A DNA stretch of 64,000 bases from Acidobacteriota bacterium (lineage in GTDB: Bacteria; Acidobacteriota; Thermoanaerobaculia; Gp7-AA8): NCBI GenBank assembly GCA_021325515.1, contig JAJPHC010000001.1, positions 1 to 64,000 on the forward strand. Reading direction: 5' to 3'. The notes below the pieces were generated by a model, which was not told the origin of the DNA, ran no database searches, and saw only the letters and a program-made list of their open reading frames with translations. Made by a program: the position numbers and the translations under genes. Positions 34,859-46,813 of this stretch are shown piece after piece. Within the stretch, counting starts at the first letter, position 1; each line of letters starts with the position of its first letter.

Positions 34859-36934
34859 ATGGCGCGACAGGTATCTCTCGAAAAAACGCGAAACATCGGG
34901 ATCATGGCTCACATCGACGCCGGTAAGACGACGACGACGGAGCGAATCCTCTATTACACGGGCCGTACCCACAAGATCGGCGAAGTGCACGAAGGCACTG
35001 CAACCATGGACTGGATGGTCCAGGAGCAGGAGCGCGGCATCACGATCACGTCCGCCGCGACGACCGCGATGTGGGGCGATACCCGCGTCAACATCATCGA
35101 CACTCCGGGTCACGTCGACTTCACCGTTGAGGTCGAGCGCTCGCTTCGCGTTCTCGACGGAGCCGTCGGCGTCTTCTGCGCTGTCGGCGGTGTCGAGCCT
35201 CAGTCGGAAACCGTGTGGCGCCAGGCCGACAAGTACGGCGTTCCGCGCATTGCGTTCATCAACAAGATGGATCGTATCGGCGCGAACTTCGAAGCCGTCG
35301 TGAACCAGATCCGCACCAAGCTTGGCAAGAACGCTGTCCCTCTGCAGCTCCCGATCGGAGCCGAGGACCAGTTCAAGGGTGTCATCGATCTCGTGCAGAT
35401 GAAGGCTCTCTTCTTCCGCGACGAGACCCTCGGCGCCAAATACGACGTCGAAGAGATCCCGGCGGAGCTCCGCGAGGCTGCTGAGCACTACCGCGAGAAG
35501 ATGGTCGAGTCGATTGCGGAGCAGCACGACGAGCTGTTGGAGAAGTATCTCGCAGGCGAGCCGCTCGAGATCAACGAGCTGAAGGCTGCGCTCCGCGAGG
35601 CGACGATCGCTCAGAAGATCACGCCGGTCCTCTGCGGATCCGCATTCAAGAACAAGGGCGTGCAGCCGCTGCTCGACTGCGTCGTCGACTATCTGCCGTC
35701 CCCGCTCGACATCCCGCCGGTCAAGGGCATCAACCCTGACGACGAGTCGTTCATCGAGCGCAAGGCCGCCGACAGCGAGCCGTTCGCGGCACTCGTGTTC
35801 AAGATCATGACCGACCCCTTCGTCGGCCAGCTCGCATTCTTCCGCGTGTACTCGGGTCACATCGAGTCCGGCACGGCCGTGCTCAATACCACCAAGGGCA
35901 ACACCGAGCGCGTCGGCCGTCTGCTGCAGATGCATGCGAACAAGCGCGAAGAGATCAAGGAAGTGTGGGCCGGTGACATCGGCGCCGCCGTTGGTCTTCG
36001 CAACGTGACGACGGGCGACACGATCTGCACGAAGGATGCGCCGATTGCTCTGGAGACGATGACGTTCCCCGAGCCGGTCATCGCGGTTGCGATCGAGCCG
36101 AAGACCAAAGCAGACCAGGAAAAGATGGGCGTCGCTCTCGCGAAGCTCATGCAGGAAGATCCGACCTTCAAGGTCCACACCGACCCGGAGACGAATCAGA
36201 CCATCATCCGCGGCATGGGCGAGCTGCACCTCGAGATCATCGTCGATCGCATGGTGCGCGAGTTCAACGTCGCCGCGAACGTCGGCAAGCCGCAGGTCGC
36301 GTATCGCGAGGCGATCACGAAGTCTGCGGAAGCGCATGGCCGCTTCGTCCGCCAGTCGGGCGGTAAGGGCCAGTACGGCGATGTCAAGATCCGCCTCGAG
36401 CCGATCGCCGACAAGGACTTCGAGTTCGTCAATGCGATCGTCGGCGGTGTCGTGCCGAAGGAATTCATCAAGCCGACGGAGCAGGGCATCAAGGAAGCGC
36501 TCGACAAGGGAATCCTTGCCGGCTATCCGATGACCGGCGTCCGCGCGACGCTGTACGACGGTTCGTACCACGACGTCGACTCGTCGGAAATGGCATTCAA
36601 GATCGCCGGCTCGATGGCCTTCCAGGAAGGCGCAAAGAAGGCGAACCCGATTCTCAAGGAACCGATCATGGACGTCGAAGTCGTCACGCCGGAAGACTAC
36701 GCGGGCGACGTCATGGGCGACCTCTCCCGCCGTCGCGGCAAGATCCAGCAGATGGACGAGCGCGGCGGAGCGAAGGTCATTCGCGCTCACGTTCCTCTGT
36801 CGGAGATGTTCGGTTATGCGACGCAGCTCCGCTCGATGTCGCAGGGCCGCGCCAGCTACACGATGCAGTTCTATGCGTACGAACCCGCTCCGCGGAACGT
36901 CGCTGACGAAGTGATTGCCAAAGTTGCCGGATAG
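34859..36934 (+). CDS. fusA: Translation elongation factor G
   Basis: 691 residues from ATG 34859; an earlier in-frame ATG lies in the spacer but adds no conserved sequence. G1 [18 protein letters not shown] (G3) and NKMDRIG (G4) are intact, followed by domains II-V typical of EF-G1 ([12 protein letters not shown] in domain IV). It drives translocation and, with RRF, ribosome recycling. It is part of the str operon, 41 nt upstream of tuf. Confidence 0.98.
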   Translation: MARQVSLEKTRNIGIMAHIDAGKTTTTERILYYTGRTHKIGEVHEGTATMDWMVQEQERGITITSAATTAMWGDTRVNIIDTPGHVDFTVEVERSLRVLDGAVGVFCAVGGVEPQSETVWRQADKYGVPRIAFINKMDRIGANFEAVVNQIRTKLGKNAVPLQLPIGAEDQFKGVIDLVQMKALFFRDETLGAKYDVEEIPAELREAAEHYREKMVESIAEQHDELLEKYLAGEPLEINELKAALREATIAQKITPVLCGSAFKNKGVQPLLDCVVDYLPSPLDIPPVKGINPDDESFIERKAADSEPFAALVFKIMTDPFVGQLAFFRVYSGHIESGTAVLNTTKGNTERVGRLLQMHANKREEIKEVWAGDIGAAVGLRNVTTGDTICTKDAPIALETMTFPEPVIAVAIEPKTKADQEKMGVALAKLMQEDPTFKVHTDPETNQTIIRGMGELHLEIIVDRMVREFNVAANVGKPQVAYREAITKSAEAHGRFVRQSGGKGQYGDVKIRLEPIADKDFEFVNAIVGGVVPKEFIKPTEQGIKEALDKGILAGYPMTGVRATLYDGSYHDVDSSEMAFKIAGSMAFQEGAKKANPILKEPIMDVEVVTPEDYAGDVMGDLSRRRGKIQQMDERGGAKVIRAHVPLSEMFGYATQLRSMSQGRASYTMQFYAYEPAPRNVADEVIAKVAG

Positions 36935-36975
36935 AAATTCGGAAGAAGAGAAAGAACTACGGAGGTTAATCCACG

Positions 36976-38169
<1,194 letters not shown>

Positions 38170-38171
38170 CT

Positions 38172-38234
38172 AGGCGCAGCGGCGCGAGGCGCGAGGCGCG
38201 AAGTCAAGCGCCCCGCGCCCAGCGCCTCGCGCCT
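38172..38234. repeat. Intergenic palindromic repeat, family A copy 1 (tuf-rpsJ)
   Basis: Perfect 13-bp inverted repeat AGGCGCGAGGCGC (38187-38199) and GCGCCTCGCGCCT (38222-38234), with tandem GCGAGGC units on the left arm. It shares the 18-mer CGCGCCCAGCGCCTCGCG with copy 2 on the other side of rpsJ, so both come from one repeat family. Confidence 0.8.
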
Positions 38235-38251
38235 GTGGAGCATAGCGACCG

Positions 38252-38569
38252 ATGATGAACGAAAAGATCCGCATCCGACTCAAAGCGTACGACTACCGCG
38301 TTCTCGACCAGAGCACGTCGGAGATCGTCGACACGGCCAAGCGCACCGGCGCGAAGGTGGCGGGACCGATCCCTCTGCCGACGCAGGTGTCGCGTTACAC
38401 CGTTCTTCGCAGCCCGCACGTCGATAAGAAGTCGCGGGAGCAGTTCGAGATGCGGACGCACAAGCGGCTGCTCGACATTCTCGAGCCGACGACCCAGACG
38501 GTTGACGCGCTCATGAAGCTCGAACTGCCGGCCGGCGTCGACGTCGAGATCAAGGCGTTCGGAAAATAA
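38252..38569 (+). CDS. rpsJ: 30S ribosomal protein S10
   Basis: 105 residues from ATG 38252 (the next codon is also ATG). [25 protein letters not shown] and [13 protein letters not shown] are diagnostic. S10 packs in the 30S head and, as NusE, joins the antitermination complex with NusB. It opens the S10 block. Its gene is bracketed by two copies of the same GC-rich palindromic repeat. Confidence 0.97.
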   Translation: MMNEKIRIRLKAYDYRVLDQSTSEIVDTAKRTGAKVAGPIPLPTQVSRYTVLRSPHVDKKSREQFEMRTHKRLLDILEPTTQTVDALMKLELPAGVDVEIKAFGK

Positions 38570-38577
38570 AGGCGCCG

Positions 38578-38632
38578 GGCGCTGGGCGCGAGGCGCAGGG
38601 ATCGTTCCCGCGTCTCGCGCCCAGCGCCTCGC
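38578..38632. repeat. Intergenic palindromic repeat, family A copy 2 (rpsJ-rplC)
   Basis: Perfect 15-bp arms GGCGCTGGGCGCGAG (38578-38592) and CTCGCGCCCAGCGCC (38614-38628); the pairing extends inward by a further 7 bp with one bulge to an ATCGTT loop. A separate small hairpin GAACCGG-TTT-CCGGTTC follows at 38646-38662. The shared 18-mer with copy 1 marks a repeat family. Confidence 0.82.
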
Positions 38633-38676
38633 GACCAATACACACGAACCGGTTTCCGGTTCCAAGGTGAAGACAA

Positions 38677-39318
38677 ATGGCAATCGAAGGAATCATTGGC
38701 AAGAAGGTCGGAATGACCCAGGTGTTCGCCGAAGACGGCGCGCTCATACCTGTCACGGTCATTCAGGCCGGCCCTTGCCTGGTGGTGCAGAAGAAGACGG
38801 CTGATAAGGACGGCTACGATGCCGTGCAGATCGGCCTTGTGGAGAAGATCTCCAACCGCCGCGTGACGAGCGCGATGCGCGGACACTTCGAGAAGGCCGG
38901 CGCACAGCCGCTGCGCACGCTCGCGGAGTTCGAGTATTCGGGCGACGCGAACGTCGGCGACCGCGTGCAGGTCGATATCTTCAAGCCGGGCGATCAGATC
39001 GACGTCGTCGGTCAGTCGAAGGGCAAGGGATATCAGGGCGTCGTCAAGCGCCATAACTTCGCCGGCGGCCGCGCGACTCACGGCTCGATGTTCCATCGCG
39101 CTCCCGGCTCGATCGGCGCTTCGGCATTCCCGTCGCGCGTCATGAAGGGCATGCGTATGGGCGGCCGGATGGGTGGAGATCAGGTGACGGTCAAGAACCT
39201 CCGCGTTGCGAAGATCGACGTCGAGAACAACCTGCTCTATATCCGCGGCGCGGTTCCGGGTGGCCGCAACGGCCTCGTCGTCGTGCGCTTCGCGAAGAAC
39301 GGGAAGCGAGGAGAGTAA
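38677..39318 (+). CDS. rplC: 50S ribosomal protein L3
   Basis: 213 residues. [12 protein letters not shown] at the start, and the long finger [23 protein letters not shown] that reaches the peptidyl-transferase centre, including the Gln-less methylation region of some lineages ([11 protein letters not shown]). It is an early 50S assembly protein. Located 107 nt after rpsJ, the gap being filled with the family A repeat and a small hairpin. Confidence 0.97.
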   Translation: MAIEGIIGKKVGMTQVFAEDGALIPVTVIQAGPCLVVQKKTADKDGYDAVQIGLVEKISNRRVTSAMRGHFEKAGAQPLRTLAEFEYSGDANVGDRVQVDIFKPGDQIDVVGQSKGKGYQGVVKRHNFAGGRATHGSMFHRAPGSIGASAFPSRVMKGMRMGGRMGGDQVTVKNLRVAKIDVENNLLYIRGAVPGGRNGLVVVRFAKNGKRGE

Positions 39319-39320
39319 CC

Positions 39321-39950
39321 ATGCCGACGATCGACGTGAAGAACTGGGATAACAAGACGATCGGTCAGGCCGAGCTGCCGGACGAGATCTTCGCGTACCC
39401 CTACAAAGAGCATCTCATTCACGAAGCGGTGCGCAACTACCTGGCGTCGCTTCGCGCGGGAACCCACAAGACGAAGACGCGTTCGGAAGTCAGCGGATCC
39501 GGCAAGAAGCCGTTCCGCCAGAAGGGCACCGGCCGCGCACGTCAGGGCGGTAACCGTCCGCCGATCCACCGCCACGGCGGTACGGTCTTCGGTCCGGTTC
39601 CGCGCGACTACTCGTACAAGATGAACGCGAAGGAAAAGAAGGCGGCTCTCAAGAGCGCTCTCTCCCGCCGCGTCAAGGAAGGCAAGCTGGTTCTGATCGG
39701 CGACCTCGGCATCGAGGAGTCGAAGACGAAGCAGCTCGCGCAGAAGGTCGCGAACATCGGCGTCGAAGGGAAAGCGCTTCTCGTCGACACGATGGAGAAC
39801 ACGAACCTCGTGCTCGCCTCGCGCAACAACCCGAAGCTGCATCTGGTCGACGCCTCGAGCGTCAACGTGTACGACGTCGTCAACAGCCGTTACGTCGTTC
39901 TCAGCCAGGCTGCTCTTCAGCGACTGACGGAGGCGCTCGGCAATGAATAG
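39321..39950 (+). CDS. rplD: 50S ribosomal protein L4
   Basis: 209 residues with the exit-tunnel loop [19 protein letters not shown] and [13 protein letters not shown]4 lines the peptide exit tunnel and, in E. coli, represses the S10 operon and modulates RNase E; whether it does so here is unknown. It begins 2 nt after rplC and overlaps rplW by 8 nt. Confidence 0.97.
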   Translation: MPTIDVKNWDNKTIGQAELPDEIFAYPYKEHLIHEAVRNYLASLRAGTHKTKTRSEVSGSGKKPFRQKGTGRARQGGNRPPIHRHGGTVFGPVPRDYSYKMNAKEKKAALKSALSRRVKEGKLVLIGDLGIEESKTKQLAQKVANIGVEGKALLVDTMENTNLVLASRNNPKLHLVDASSVNVYDVVNSRYVVLSQAALQRLTEALGNE

Positions 39951-40236
39951 CAACAAGATCATCCGTCGTCCTCTCGTCACCGAGAAGAGCACGATGCAGC
40001 GCGAATCGGGTGCGAACGTGATCGCGTTCGAAGTCGCGCCGGAAGCCAACAAGATTCAAGTCAAGACCGCGGTTGAAGAGCTCTTCAAGGTGAAAGTCGA
40101 AGAAGTTCGTCTCTTCAACGTGCGCGGAAAAATGAAGCGTATGGGCCGCTATGCCGGCAAGCGCCGCGACTGGCGCAAGGCGTATGTGCGGCTCAAGGCG
40201 GGCGAGAAAGCGCCGGACTTCATCGAAGGCGTGTAA
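39943..40236 (+). CDS. rplW: 50S ribosomal protein L23
   Basis: 97 residues. [33 protein letters not shown] and the basic loop [15 protein letters not shown] mark L23, which sits at the tunnel exit and docks SRP and trigger factor. Its ATG lies within the end of rplD, an overlap consistent with coupled translation. Confidence 0.97.
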   Translation: MNSNKIIRRPLVTEKSTMQRESGANVIAFEVAPEANKIQVKTAVEELFKVKVEEVRLFNVRGKMKRMGRYAGKRRDWRKAYVRLKAGEKAPDFIEGV

Positions 40237-40265
40237 GCCCACGACGGCGATAAACAGAGGACACT

Positions 40266-41090
40266 ATGCCAGTCAAGAATTACAAACCGACATCTCCGGG
40301 TATCCGGTTTCAGTCTCATCACACGTTCGATGAGATCACGAAGGCCAGACCTGAGAAGTCGCTGACGAAGGGGAAGATGAAGACCGGCGGACGCAACTCC
40401 GTTGGCCGCATCACCTCCCGTTTCATCGGCGGCGGTCACAAGCAGAAATACCGCGCCATCGACTTCAAGCGCGACAAGCACGGCATCCCGGCGAAGGTTG
40501 CGGCGATCGAATACGATCCGAACCGCACCGCTCGCATCGCCCTGCTGCACTACGTCGATGGTGAGAAGCGCTACATCCTCGCTCCGGACGGCCTCACCGT
40601 CGGCGCGATGATCACGGCGGGTGAAGATGCCGACATTCTCGTCGGCAACGCGCTTCCGCTCTCGAAGATCCCTCTCGGCACGACGGTTCACAACATCGAG
40701 CTGAAAGAGGGAAAGGGTGGGCAGATGGCTCGCTCGGCCGGTGCGTTCGCGCAGCTCATGGCGCGCGAAGGCGACTGGGCGACGCTCCGTCTTCCTTCCG
40801 GTGAGATGCGCAAGGTTCACGTCCGCTGCTACGCGACGATCGGACAGGTCGGCAATCTCGAGCACGAGAACATCTCGATCGGCAAGGCCGGCCGCACGCG
40901 TCATCGTGGCCGCAAGCCGCACAACCGTGGCGTTGCGATGAACCCCGTCGACCATCCGTTGGGTGGTGGTGAAGGCAAGACTTCCGGTGGCCGTCATCCG
41001 GTCAGCCCGTGGGGCCAGCCGACGAAGGGCTACAAGACGCGCCGGAACAAGGTCACGAACAAGTTCATCGTCAAGCGGAGAACCAAGTAA
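40266..41090 (+). CDS. rplB: 50S ribosomal protein L2
   Basis: 274 residues, standard length. [22 protein letters not shown] near the N-terminus, and the [17 protein letters not shown] block with the conserved His essential for peptidyl transfer, are intact. L2 bridges the two subunits. Its stop overlaps the rpsS start (TAATG). Confidence 0.98.
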   Translation: MPVKNYKPTSPGIRFQSHHTFDEITKARPEKSLTKGKMKTGGRNSVGRITSRFIGGGHKQKYRAIDFKRDKHGIPAKVAAIEYDPNRTARIALLHYVDGEKRYILAPDGLTVGAMITAGEDADILVGNALPLSKIPLGTTVHNIELKEGKGGQMARSAGAFAQLMAREGDWATLRLPSGEMRKVHVRCYATIGQVGNLEHENISIGKAGRTRHRGRKPHNRGVAMNPVDHPLGGGEGKTSGGRHPVSPWGQPTKGYKTRRNKVTNKFIVKRRTK

Positions 41091-41395
41091 TGCGCTCACA
41101 GAAAAAAGGTGCATTCGTCGACGAGCACCTGATCAAGAAGGTCGAATCCATGAATCGCGAGCGCGACAAGAAGGTCATCAAGACCTGGTCGCGCCGCTCG
41201 ACGGTCATCCCGGACATGGTCGGTCACACGGTGGCCGTGCACAACGGACGGAAGTTCATCCCTGTGTACATCTCCGAGAACATGGTCGGCCACAAGCTCG
41301 GCGAGTTCGCGCTGACGCGCACGTTCAAGGGACACAGCGGGAAGAAAGTGGAGAAGACGGCCAAGCCGGCCGCGGCTCCGGCGCCCGCGAAATAA
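41090..41395 (+). CDS. rpsS: 30S ribosomal protein S19
   Basis: 101 residues from ATG 41090, which shares its A with the rplB stop. [33 protein letters not shown] and [19 protein letters not shown] identify it. A short C-terminal tail rich in Lys, Ala and Pro ([13 protein letters not shown]) extends past the usual end. S19 contacts S13 and the 16S head. Confidence 0.97.
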   Translation: MRSQKKGAFVDEHLIKKVESMNRERDKKVIKTWSRRSTVIPDMVGHTVAVHNGRKFIPVYISENMVGHKLGEFALTRTFKGHSGKKVEKTAKPAAAPAPAK

Positions 41396-41410
41396 GGGCG
41401 GAGAACGACG

Positions 41411-41806
41411 ATGGAAGCTACTGCAACACTCAGATACCTGAAAGCATCGCCGCAGAAGGTCCGCCTCGTGGCCGACCTGGTGCGTGGCAAGAAGGTCGAC
41501 GAGGCACTTGGCATTCTCCGCTTCACGCGCAAGTCGTGCGCGAAGGATCTGGAGAAGCTCCTCCGCTCGGCGATCGCCAATGCGGAGAACCTCGAGGCGA
41601 ACGTCGATGCCGACGACCTCGTGGTCTCGAAGATCTATGTCAACGAAGGACCGCGTGAGAAGCGTGTGCAGCCGGCTCCGATGGGCCGCGCCTACCGCAT
41701 TCAGAAGCGGCAGGCTCACGTGACGGTTCACGTTTCGGACGAAGTGAAAGCGGTCAACGCGCGGGAAGAGTCGGCCAAGAGTGGCCGGGCTCGCGCACGG
41801 AAATAA
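41411..41806 (+). CDS. rplV: 50S ribosomal protein L22
   Basis: 131 residues. [23 protein letters not shown] and the tunnel-lining beta-hairpin with [21 protein letters not shown] are clear; that hairpin is where macrolide-resistance changes occur in other bacteria. The C-terminal tail ([16 protein letters not shown]) is basic and longer than in E. coli (110 residues). It is 11 nt upstream of rpsC. Confidence 0.97.
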   Translation: MEATATLRYLKASPQKVRLVADLVRGKKVDEALGILRFTRKSCAKDLEKLLRSAIANAENLEANVDADDLVVSKIYVNEGPREKRVQPAPMGRAYRIQKRQAHVTVHVSDEVKAVNAREESAKSGRARARK

Positions 41807-41817
41807 CGGAGGCTATC

Positions 41818-42468
41818 TTGGGTCAGAAGGTCAACCCGTACGGATTTCGGCTCGGATTCAATAAGACGTGGCATTCCCGCTGGTTTGCCGGGAAGAACTA
41901 CGCCGAGACGCTTCATCGCGATCTGAAGCTTCGCGAGGACCTCAAGAAGCGTCTTGCGCACGCCGGAGTCTCGGAGATCGACATCGAGCGCACGGCGAAC
42001 AAGATGCGCATCAACATCTACACGTCGCGCCCGGGAATCATCATCGGACGCAAGGGTGCCGAAGTCGACAAGCTCCGCGACGAGCTGCAGAAGCTCGTCA
42101 ACGGTGAGGTCTACATCAACATCCAGGAGATTCAGCGTCCGGAGCTCGACGCACAGCTCGTGGCGGAGAACATCGCCACGCAGCTCGAGCGCCGTATCGC
42201 ATTCCGCCGCGCGATGAAGAAGGCGATGGAATCTGCCTTCCGCTTCGGTGCGAAGGGGATCAAGGTGCGTGTGGGCGGCCGCCTGAACGGCGCCGAGATC
42301 GCGCGCAGCGAGTGGTATCAGGATGGACGTCTGCCGCTGCACACGCTGAAGGCAGACATCGACTACGGTCTGGCTGAAGCGAAGACGACGTACGGAATCA
42401 TCGGCGTCAAGGTGTGGATCTACAAGGGCGAGATGGCGAAGACGCGCTCGCGCCGTCGTCCGCAGTAA
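41818..42468 (+). CDS. rpsC: 30S ribosomal protein S3
   Basis: 216 residues. The start codon is TTG (41818): the family's invariant [13 protein letters not shown] begins exactly there, and GGAGG lies just upstream. The KH domain ([16 protein letters not shown]) and C-terminal [21 protein letters not shown] are present. S3 forms part of the mRNA entry helicase. A TTG start is uncommon for so highly expressed a gene. Confidence 0.97.
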   Translation: MGQKVNPYGFRLGFNKTWHSRWFAGKNYAETLHRDLKLREDLKKRLAHAGVSEIDIERTANKMRINIYTSRPGIIIGRKGAEVDKLRDELQKLVNGEVYINIQEIQRPELDAQLVAENIATQLERRIAFRRAMKKAMESAFRFGAKGIKVRVGGRLNGAEIARSEWYQDGRLPLHTLKADIDYGLAEAKTTYGIIGVKVWIYKGEMAKTRSRRRPQ

Positions 42469-42495
42469 GCAAGGAAGCTCAGGAGATAACGCATC

Positions 42496-42921
42496 ATGTT
42501 GATGCCGAAGAAGGTCAAATTCAGAAAGCAGCAGCGCGGACGCCGCCGCGGTCTGGCCACGCGTGGTCAGAAGGTGTCGTTCGGTGATTACGGGCTGCAG
42601 GCGCTCGAGGCGGGCTGGGTGACGGCGCGTCAGATCGAGGCCGGCCGTATCGCGATGACGCGCCACATCAAGCGCGGCGGAAAGATCTGGATCCGCGTCT
42701 TCCCGGACAAGCCGGTCACCAAGAAGCCGCTCGAAACCCGTATGGGTAAGGGCAAGGGCGCGCCGGAAGAGTGGGTATGCGTGATCAAGCCGGCCCGCAT
42801 CCTCTACGAGATGGAGGGTGTGACCCGCGAGATCGCCGAAGAGGCATTTCGCCTGGCCGCGCACAAGCTCCCGATCAAGACGCGCTTCGTCAGCCGTGAA
42901 GAGATGGAGGTTGGCCAGTGA
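42496..42921 (+). CDS. rplP: 50S ribosomal protein L16
   Basis: 141 residues from ATG 42496 ([16 protein letters not shown]). [22 protein letters not shown] and [20 protein letters not shown] fit L16, which lies near the A site and helps position tRNA. GTG of rpmC overlaps its stop by 4 nt. Confidence 0.97.
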   Translation: MLMPKKVKFRKQQRGRRRGLATRGQKVSFGDYGLQALEAGWVTARQIEAGRIAMTRHIKRGGKIWIRVFPDKPVTKKPLETRMGKGKGAPEEWVCVIKPARILYEMEGVTREIAEEAFRLAAHKLPIKTRFVSREEMEVGQ

Positions 42922-43109
42922 AGACCGCCGAGCTTCGTGACAAGAGCGTCGACGAGCTGAACGCGCGCGAGCGCGACTTGAACGAGCAGTTGTTCAAGCT
43001 TCGCTTCCAGCGCGCGACAGGTCGGATCGAGAACCCGAACAAGATCCGCGAGGTCAAGCGCGAGATCGCCCGAATCAAGACACTCCTCAACGAGCGGTCG
43101 CGGGCCTAG
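42918..43109 (+). CDS. rpmC: 50S ribosomal protein L29
   Basis: 63 residues from GTG 42918, typical size. [28 protein letters not shown] and [21 protein letters not shown] give the two-helix hairpin of L29, found near the tunnel exit. Coupled to rplP by a GTGA overlap. Confidence 0.96.
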   Translation: MKTAELRDKSVDELNARERDLNEQLFKLRFQRATGRIENPNKIREVKREIARIKTLLNERSRA

Positions 43110-43121
43110 CCGGAGAACGAG

Positions 43122-43397
43122 ATGGCAACGATGGAAAAGAACGAATCGACGGCCGACAAGCGCACGAAAGTGGGCGTGGTGGTCTCGAACAAGATGCAGA
43201 AGACCGTCGTCGTGGCGGTCGAGAGTCTCGTCAAGCACGGGATGTATCAGAAGTTCATCAAGCGTACGAGCAAGTTCCTCGCTCATGCCGAGAACAACGA
43301 CGTCAACGTCGGTGATCGTGTGGTGATCGAAGAGACGCGGCCGCTGTCGAAGCGGAAGCGCTGGAACGTGCGCCAGGTGCTGGAGAAAGCGAGCTAG
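43122..43397 (+). CDS. rpsQ: 30S ribosomal protein S17
   Basis: 91 residues. [48 protein letters not shown] and the OB fold mark S17, a primary 16S binder. A second in-frame ATG 9 nt downstream is possible; ATG 43122 is preceded by GGAGAACGAG. Confidence 0.97.
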   Translation: MATMEKNESTADKRTKVGVVVSNKMQKTVVVAVESLVKHGMYQKFIKRTSKFLAHAENNDVNVGDRVVIEETRPLSKRKRWNVRQVLEKAS

Positions 43398-43399
43398 CC

Positions 43400-43771
43400 A
43401 TGATCCAGATGGGAACGATTCTGCAGGTAGCCGACAACACGGGCGCGAAGAAGATCGCCTGCATCAAGATGCTGGGCGGATCGACGGCCGGCCGTTATGC
43501 GCGGCTCGGTGATGTGATCACCGCTTCGGTGAAGGAAGCTTCGCCGGACGGCACCGTCAAGAAGGGTGCGGTCGTCAAGGCCGTCATCGTTCGCACGGTG
43601 AAGGAGAGCCGCCGTCGCGATGGGTCGTACATCAAGTTCGACGACAACGCGGCCGTTCTCATCAACGATGCCCGCGAGCCGGTCGGGACGCGTGTCTTCG
43701 GTCCTGTTGCCCGCGAGCTCCGCGAGCGCAAGTTCATGAAGATCATCTCGCTCGCGCCGGAAGTGATCTGA
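43400..43771 (+). CDS. rplN: 50S ribosomal protein L14
   Basis: 123 residues, standard. [39 protein letters not shown] and [23 protein letters not shown] are characteristic. L14 forms intersubunit bridge B8 and binds the silencing factor RsfS. It follows rpsQ after 2 nt. Confidence 0.97.
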   Translation: MIQMGTILQVADNTGAKKIACIKMLGGSTAGRYARLGDVITASVKEASPDGTVKKGAVVKAVIVRTVKESRRRDGSYIKFDDNAAVLINDAREPVGTRVFGPVARELRERKFMKIISLAPEVI

Positions 43772-43778
43772 GGTCAAC

Positions 43779-44132
43779 ATGTACGGAAAAGCGACGAAAC
43801 AGAAAGAAACTCCGCGGGTGAAGCCGCACCTGAAGAAGGGCGACACGGTTGTCGTCCTGGCAGGGAAGGACCGCGGAAAGCAGGGCAAGGTGCTGCGCGT
43901 GAATGCCGCAAAGGGCACCGCGATCGTCGAGCGCGTCAACTTCCTCAAGAAGCACACGCGCCCGAATCCGCAGCGCAACATCCAGGGCGGCATCCTCGAG
44001 CGTGAGGCGCCGGTGAAGCTGTCCAACCTTCAGGTGATCTGCCCGAGCTGCAATCAGCCGGCTCGTACCGGCACGCACCGCACAGATTCCGGCGTGTCGC
44101 GCTTCTGCCGCAAGTGCGACACCGAGATGTAA
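43779..44132 (+). CDS. rplX: 50S ribosomal protein L24
   Basis: 117 residues with the KOW motif ([23 protein letters not shown]). The C-terminus holds a zinc-ribbon-like Cys-x2-Cys pair (ICPSCNQP ... FCRKCDTEM), found in many but not all bacterial L24 proteins. L24 initiates 50S assembly and lies near the tunnel exit. Confidence 0.97.
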   Translation: MYGKATKQKETPRVKPHLKKGDTVVVLAGKDRGKQGKVLRVNAAKGTAIVERVNFLKKHTRPNPQRNIQGGILEREAPVKLSNLQVICPSCNQPARTGTHRTDSGVSRFCRKCDTEM

Positions 44133-44149
44133 GAGATCAGGACGAGAAC

Positions 44150-44695
44150 ATGGCTGCACGACTGAAAGAGCACTACACGAAGGAAGTTCGGAAGAAGCTT
44201 CAGGAGCAGTTCGGGATCAAGAACCCGATGGCCGTTCCCAAGCTGGAGAAGATCGTTCTCAACATGGGAATGGGTGAAGCAATCCAGAACTCGAAGATTC
44301 TCGACAGCGCTGTCGACGAACTGACGACCATTGCCGGTCAGAAGCCCGTCGTGACGAAGGCGAAGAAGTCGATCGCCGCGTTCAAGCTGCGCGAGGGTGT
44401 TGCCATCGGCACGATGGTCACGTTGCGCGGGGAGAAGATGTACGAGTTCCTCGACCGCCTGATCAATCTCGCGCTGCCGCGCGTCCGCGACTTCCGCGGT
44501 GTGCCGTCCCGTTCGTTCGACGGACGCGGCAACTACACGCTGGGGATCAAGGATCATTTGATCTTCCCTGAGATCGACATCGCAAAAGTCGACAAGTCGA
44601 AGGGAATGAACATCACCATCGTTACGACCGCGAACAATGACGAACAGGCCCGTTTCCTTCTCAAGGAGATGGGAATGCCGTTCGGAAGCAGGTAA
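44150..44695 (+). CDS. rplE: 50S ribosomal protein L5
   Basis: 181 residues from ATG 44150; an in-frame ATG upstream lies inside rpl[33 protein letters not shown]-type start and [28 protein letters not shown] are conserved (each seen as a continuous block). L5 binds 5S rRNA and forms bridge B1b. Confidence 0.97.
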   Translation: MAARLKEHYTKEVRKKLQEQFGIKNPMAVPKLEKIVLNMGMGEAIQNSKILDSAVDELTTIAGQKPVVTKAKKSIAAFKLREGVAIGTMVTLRGEKMYEFLDRLINLALPRVRDFRGVPSRSFDGRGNYTLGIKDHLIFPEIDIAKVDKSKGMNITIVTTANNDEQARFLLKEMGMPFGSR

Positions 44696-44706
44696 GAGGA
44701 AAGACC

Positions 44707-44892
44707 ATGGCCAAGATCTCAATGATGGTTAAGGCGGCGCGCAAGCCGAAGTTCATGACACGGAAGCGCAACCGCTGCAAGGTCTGCGGACGCCCGCGCG
44801 GCTATCTGCGGAAGTTCCAGCTCTGCCGCATCTGCTTCCGGCAGCTCTCGCTCGGCGGATACATCCCCGGCGTGACCAAGGCAAGCTGGTAA
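44707..44892 (+). CDS. rpsN: 30S ribosomal protein S14, zinc-binding (type Z)
   Basis: 61 residues, the short form. Cys24, Cys27, Cys40 and Cys43 (CKVCGRPR ... CRICFRQ) make the zinc site, so this is the C+ version used under zinc-sufficient conditions. It sits in its usual spc-operon place between rplE and rpsH. Confidence 0.97.
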   Translation: MAKISMMVKAARKPKFMTRKRNRCKVCGRPRGYLRKFQLCRICFRQLSLGGYIPGVTKASW

Positions 44893-44920
44893 GCAGGACT
44901 ACAGGACAGGAGCAACGAGA

Positions 44921-45322
44921 ATGTCGATGACAGACCCGATCGCGGACATGCTTACCCGCATCCGCAACGGCATCCAGTCGCATCATGACCGCGTCGATCT
45001 CCCCACTTCGAAGCTGAAGGTGGAGGTCGCCCGCATCCTCAAGAACGAGGGCTTCATCAGCAACTACAAGCTGGTCGAAAGCGATGGCAAGCAGGGAACG
45101 CTTCGCGTGTACCTGAAATATTCGGAAGATGGCGAGCCCGTGATTCACGGAATCGAGCGCATTTCGCGCCCGGGGCGCCGCGTCTACCGCAACAAGCAGG
45201 AGATCCCCCGAGTTCTCGGCGGTCTCGGCCTGGCCATCGTTTCGACCTCGAAGGGTGTGCTGTCCGGTGCTGACGCCGTGAAGAACGGCGTGGGCGGCGA
45301 AGTTCTCTGCCAGGTCTGGTAA
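44921..45322 (+). CDS. rpsH: 30S ribosomal protein S8
   Basis: 133 residues. TDPIADMLTRIRNG and RISRPGRRVYRNKQEIPRV with C-terminal GLGLAIVSTSKGVLS are diagnostic. In E. coli S8 represses the spc operon by binding its mRNA near rplE. Spacing to neighbours is 28 and 11 nt. Confidence 0.97.
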   Translation: MSMTDPIADMLTRIRNGIQSHHDRVDLPTSKLKVEVARILKNEGFISNYKLVESDGKQGTLRVYLKYSEDGEPVIHGIERISRPGRRVYRNKQEIPRVLGGLGLAIVSTSKGVLSGADAVKNGVGGEVLCQVW

Positions 45323-45333
45323 GGAGAGATCCG

Positions 45334-45876
45334 ATGTCGCGTATTGGCAAGAAAGAGATTGCACTCCCGAAAGGGGTGGAAGCGAAGCACGACGGCGGCG
45401 CCGTCGTCATCAAGGGGCCGAAGGGCTCGCTCAAGACGCCGCTCATTCCGGGCATCGGCGTCAAGATCGAGAACAACGTGGTCGCCTTCACGCGTACCGA
45501 CGATGAAGGAAAGACGCGTGCCTTCCACGGCCTGATGCGCGCGCTCGTGGCGAACAACGTTCGTGGCGTGAGCGAAGGCTTCAAGAGAGAGCTCGATATC
45601 GTCGGCGTCGGTTACCGCGCCGAGGTGAAGGGCCGCGAGGTCGTGTTCCAGCTCGGCTATTCGCATCCGGTCCGTTTCGCGATTCCGGAAGGAATCGACA
45701 TCGCGATCGACGCGAAGTCCGGTCACATCACGATCACCGGCATCGACAAACAGAAGGTCGGCCAGACAGCCGCCGAGATCCGTTCGCTGCGCGAGCCGGA
45801 CCCTTACAAGGGCAAGGGCATCAAGTACAGCGACGAAGTCATCCGCCGCAAAGCTGGCAAGGCTGCCGGCAAGTAG
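45334..45876 (+). CDS. rplF: 50S ribosomal protein L6
   Basis: 180 residues. [20 protein letters not shown], the duplicated L6 fold, and C-terminal [27 protein letters not shown] are conserved. L6 is near the sarcin-ricin loop and the factor-binding site. It follows rpsH after 11 nt and lies 8 nt ahead of rplR. Confidence 0.97.
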   Translation: MSRIGKKEIALPKGVEAKHDGGAVVIKGPKGSLKTPLIPGIGVKIENNVVAFTRTDDEGKTRAFHGLMRALVANNVRGVSEGFKRELDIVGVGYRAEVKGREVVFQLGYSHPVRFAIPEGIDIAIDAKSGHITITGIDKQKVGQTAAEIRSLREPDPYKGKGIKYSDEVIRRKAGKAAGK

Positions 45877-45884
45877 AGGACAAC

Positions 45885-46244
45885 ATGGATCGCGCGAAGC
45901 ATAGAGTGGAAGCAAGAACGCGGATTCGCGAGCGAATTCGCACGAAGGTGCTGGGGACGGCGGCCCGTCCGCGTCTCGCAGTGTTCAAGAGCCTGAAGCA
46001 CATCTACGTTCAGGTGATCGACGACGCGAGCGGCAAGACGATTCTCGCCGCATCGACTCGCGACAAAGACGCGAGCGCCAAGGGGGCGAATGCAGCATCG
46101 GCGAAAGCCGTCGGTGCGGCGATCGCCAAGAAGGCGAAGGACAAGGGAATCACGAAGGTCGTCTTCGACCGCGGTGGTTACCTCTATCACGGCAACATCA
46201 AGGCGCTCGCGGATGCGGCGCGCGAAAACGGTCTGGAATTCTAG
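45885..46244 (+). CDS. rplR: 50S ribosomal protein L18
   Basis: 119 residues. [30 protein letters not shown] and the C-terminal [26 protein letters not shown] are classic. L18 binds 5S rRNA together with L5. Spacing to rpsE is 8 nt. Confidence 0.97.
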   Translation: MDRAKHRVEARTRIRERIRTKVLGTAARPRLAVFKSLKHIYVQVIDDASGKTILAASTRDKDASAKGANAASAKAVGAAIAKKAKDKGITKVVFDRGGYLYHGNIKALADAARENGLEF

Positions 46245-46252
46245 GAGACTTC

Positions 46253-46813
46253 ATGCAGCGTCCAATGCAGCGTCAGGGACAGGGCTCGCCGCGTGGTGAG
46301 CGCCGTGGTGGCGAGCAGGAGCGGTCCGAGAGCGGGATGATCGACAAGGTCGTCCACATCAACCGCGTCACCAAGGTCGTCAAGGGCGGTAAGAACTTCA
46401 GCTTCAGCGCGCTCGTCGTCGTGGGCGACGGCAACGGCAAGGTCGGATTCGGATCCGGCAAGGCCAAGGAAGTGCCGGCCGCGATCAAGAAGGGAATCGA
46501 GATCGCCAAGAAGAACATGATCTCGATCTCCACCAGCGGCACCACGATTCCGCACGCGGTGCTCGGACACTACGGCGCAGGCAAGGTTCTCCTCAAGCCG
46601 GCGTCGGAAGGTACGGGTGTCATCGCCGGCGGTCCGGTGCGCGCGATTCTCGAGTCGGCCGGGATTCAGAACATCCTGACGAAGTCGCTCGGCACGGCGA
46701 ATCCGCACAACGTCGTCAAGGCGACGTTCGAAGCGCTCAAGCAGCTCCGCAGCGAGGAGCAGTACAAGTCGCTGCGCGGCAGCGGTGACAACGCTACGGA
46801 AGGTGAAGCATGA
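46253..46813 (+). CDS. rpsE: 30S ribosomal protein S5
   Basis: 186 residues; a ~20-residue Gln/Arg-rich leader ([19 protein letters not shown]) precedes the double-stranded RNA-binding domain ([21 protein letters not shown]). [19 protein letters not shown] and the region of spectinomycin contact appear normal. S5 helps translational accuracy. rpmD overlaps its end by 4 nt. Confidence 0.97.
   Translation: MQRPMQRQGQGSPRGERRGGEQERSESGMIDKVVHINRVTKVVKGGKNFSFSALVVVGDGNGKVGFGSGKAKEVPAAIKKGIEIAKKNMISISTSGTTIPHAVLGHYGAGKVLLKPASEGTGVIAGGPVRAILESAGIQNILTKSLGTANPHNVVKATFEALKQLRSEEQYKSLRGSGDNATEGEA

Noticed and set aside
34631-36790. Long open frame on the minus strand across fusA (about 719 codons)
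   Set aside because: It mirrors the EF-G gene, whose strong codon bias leaves the opposite strand open; the translated product is rich in Arg, Asp and Leu without any domain.
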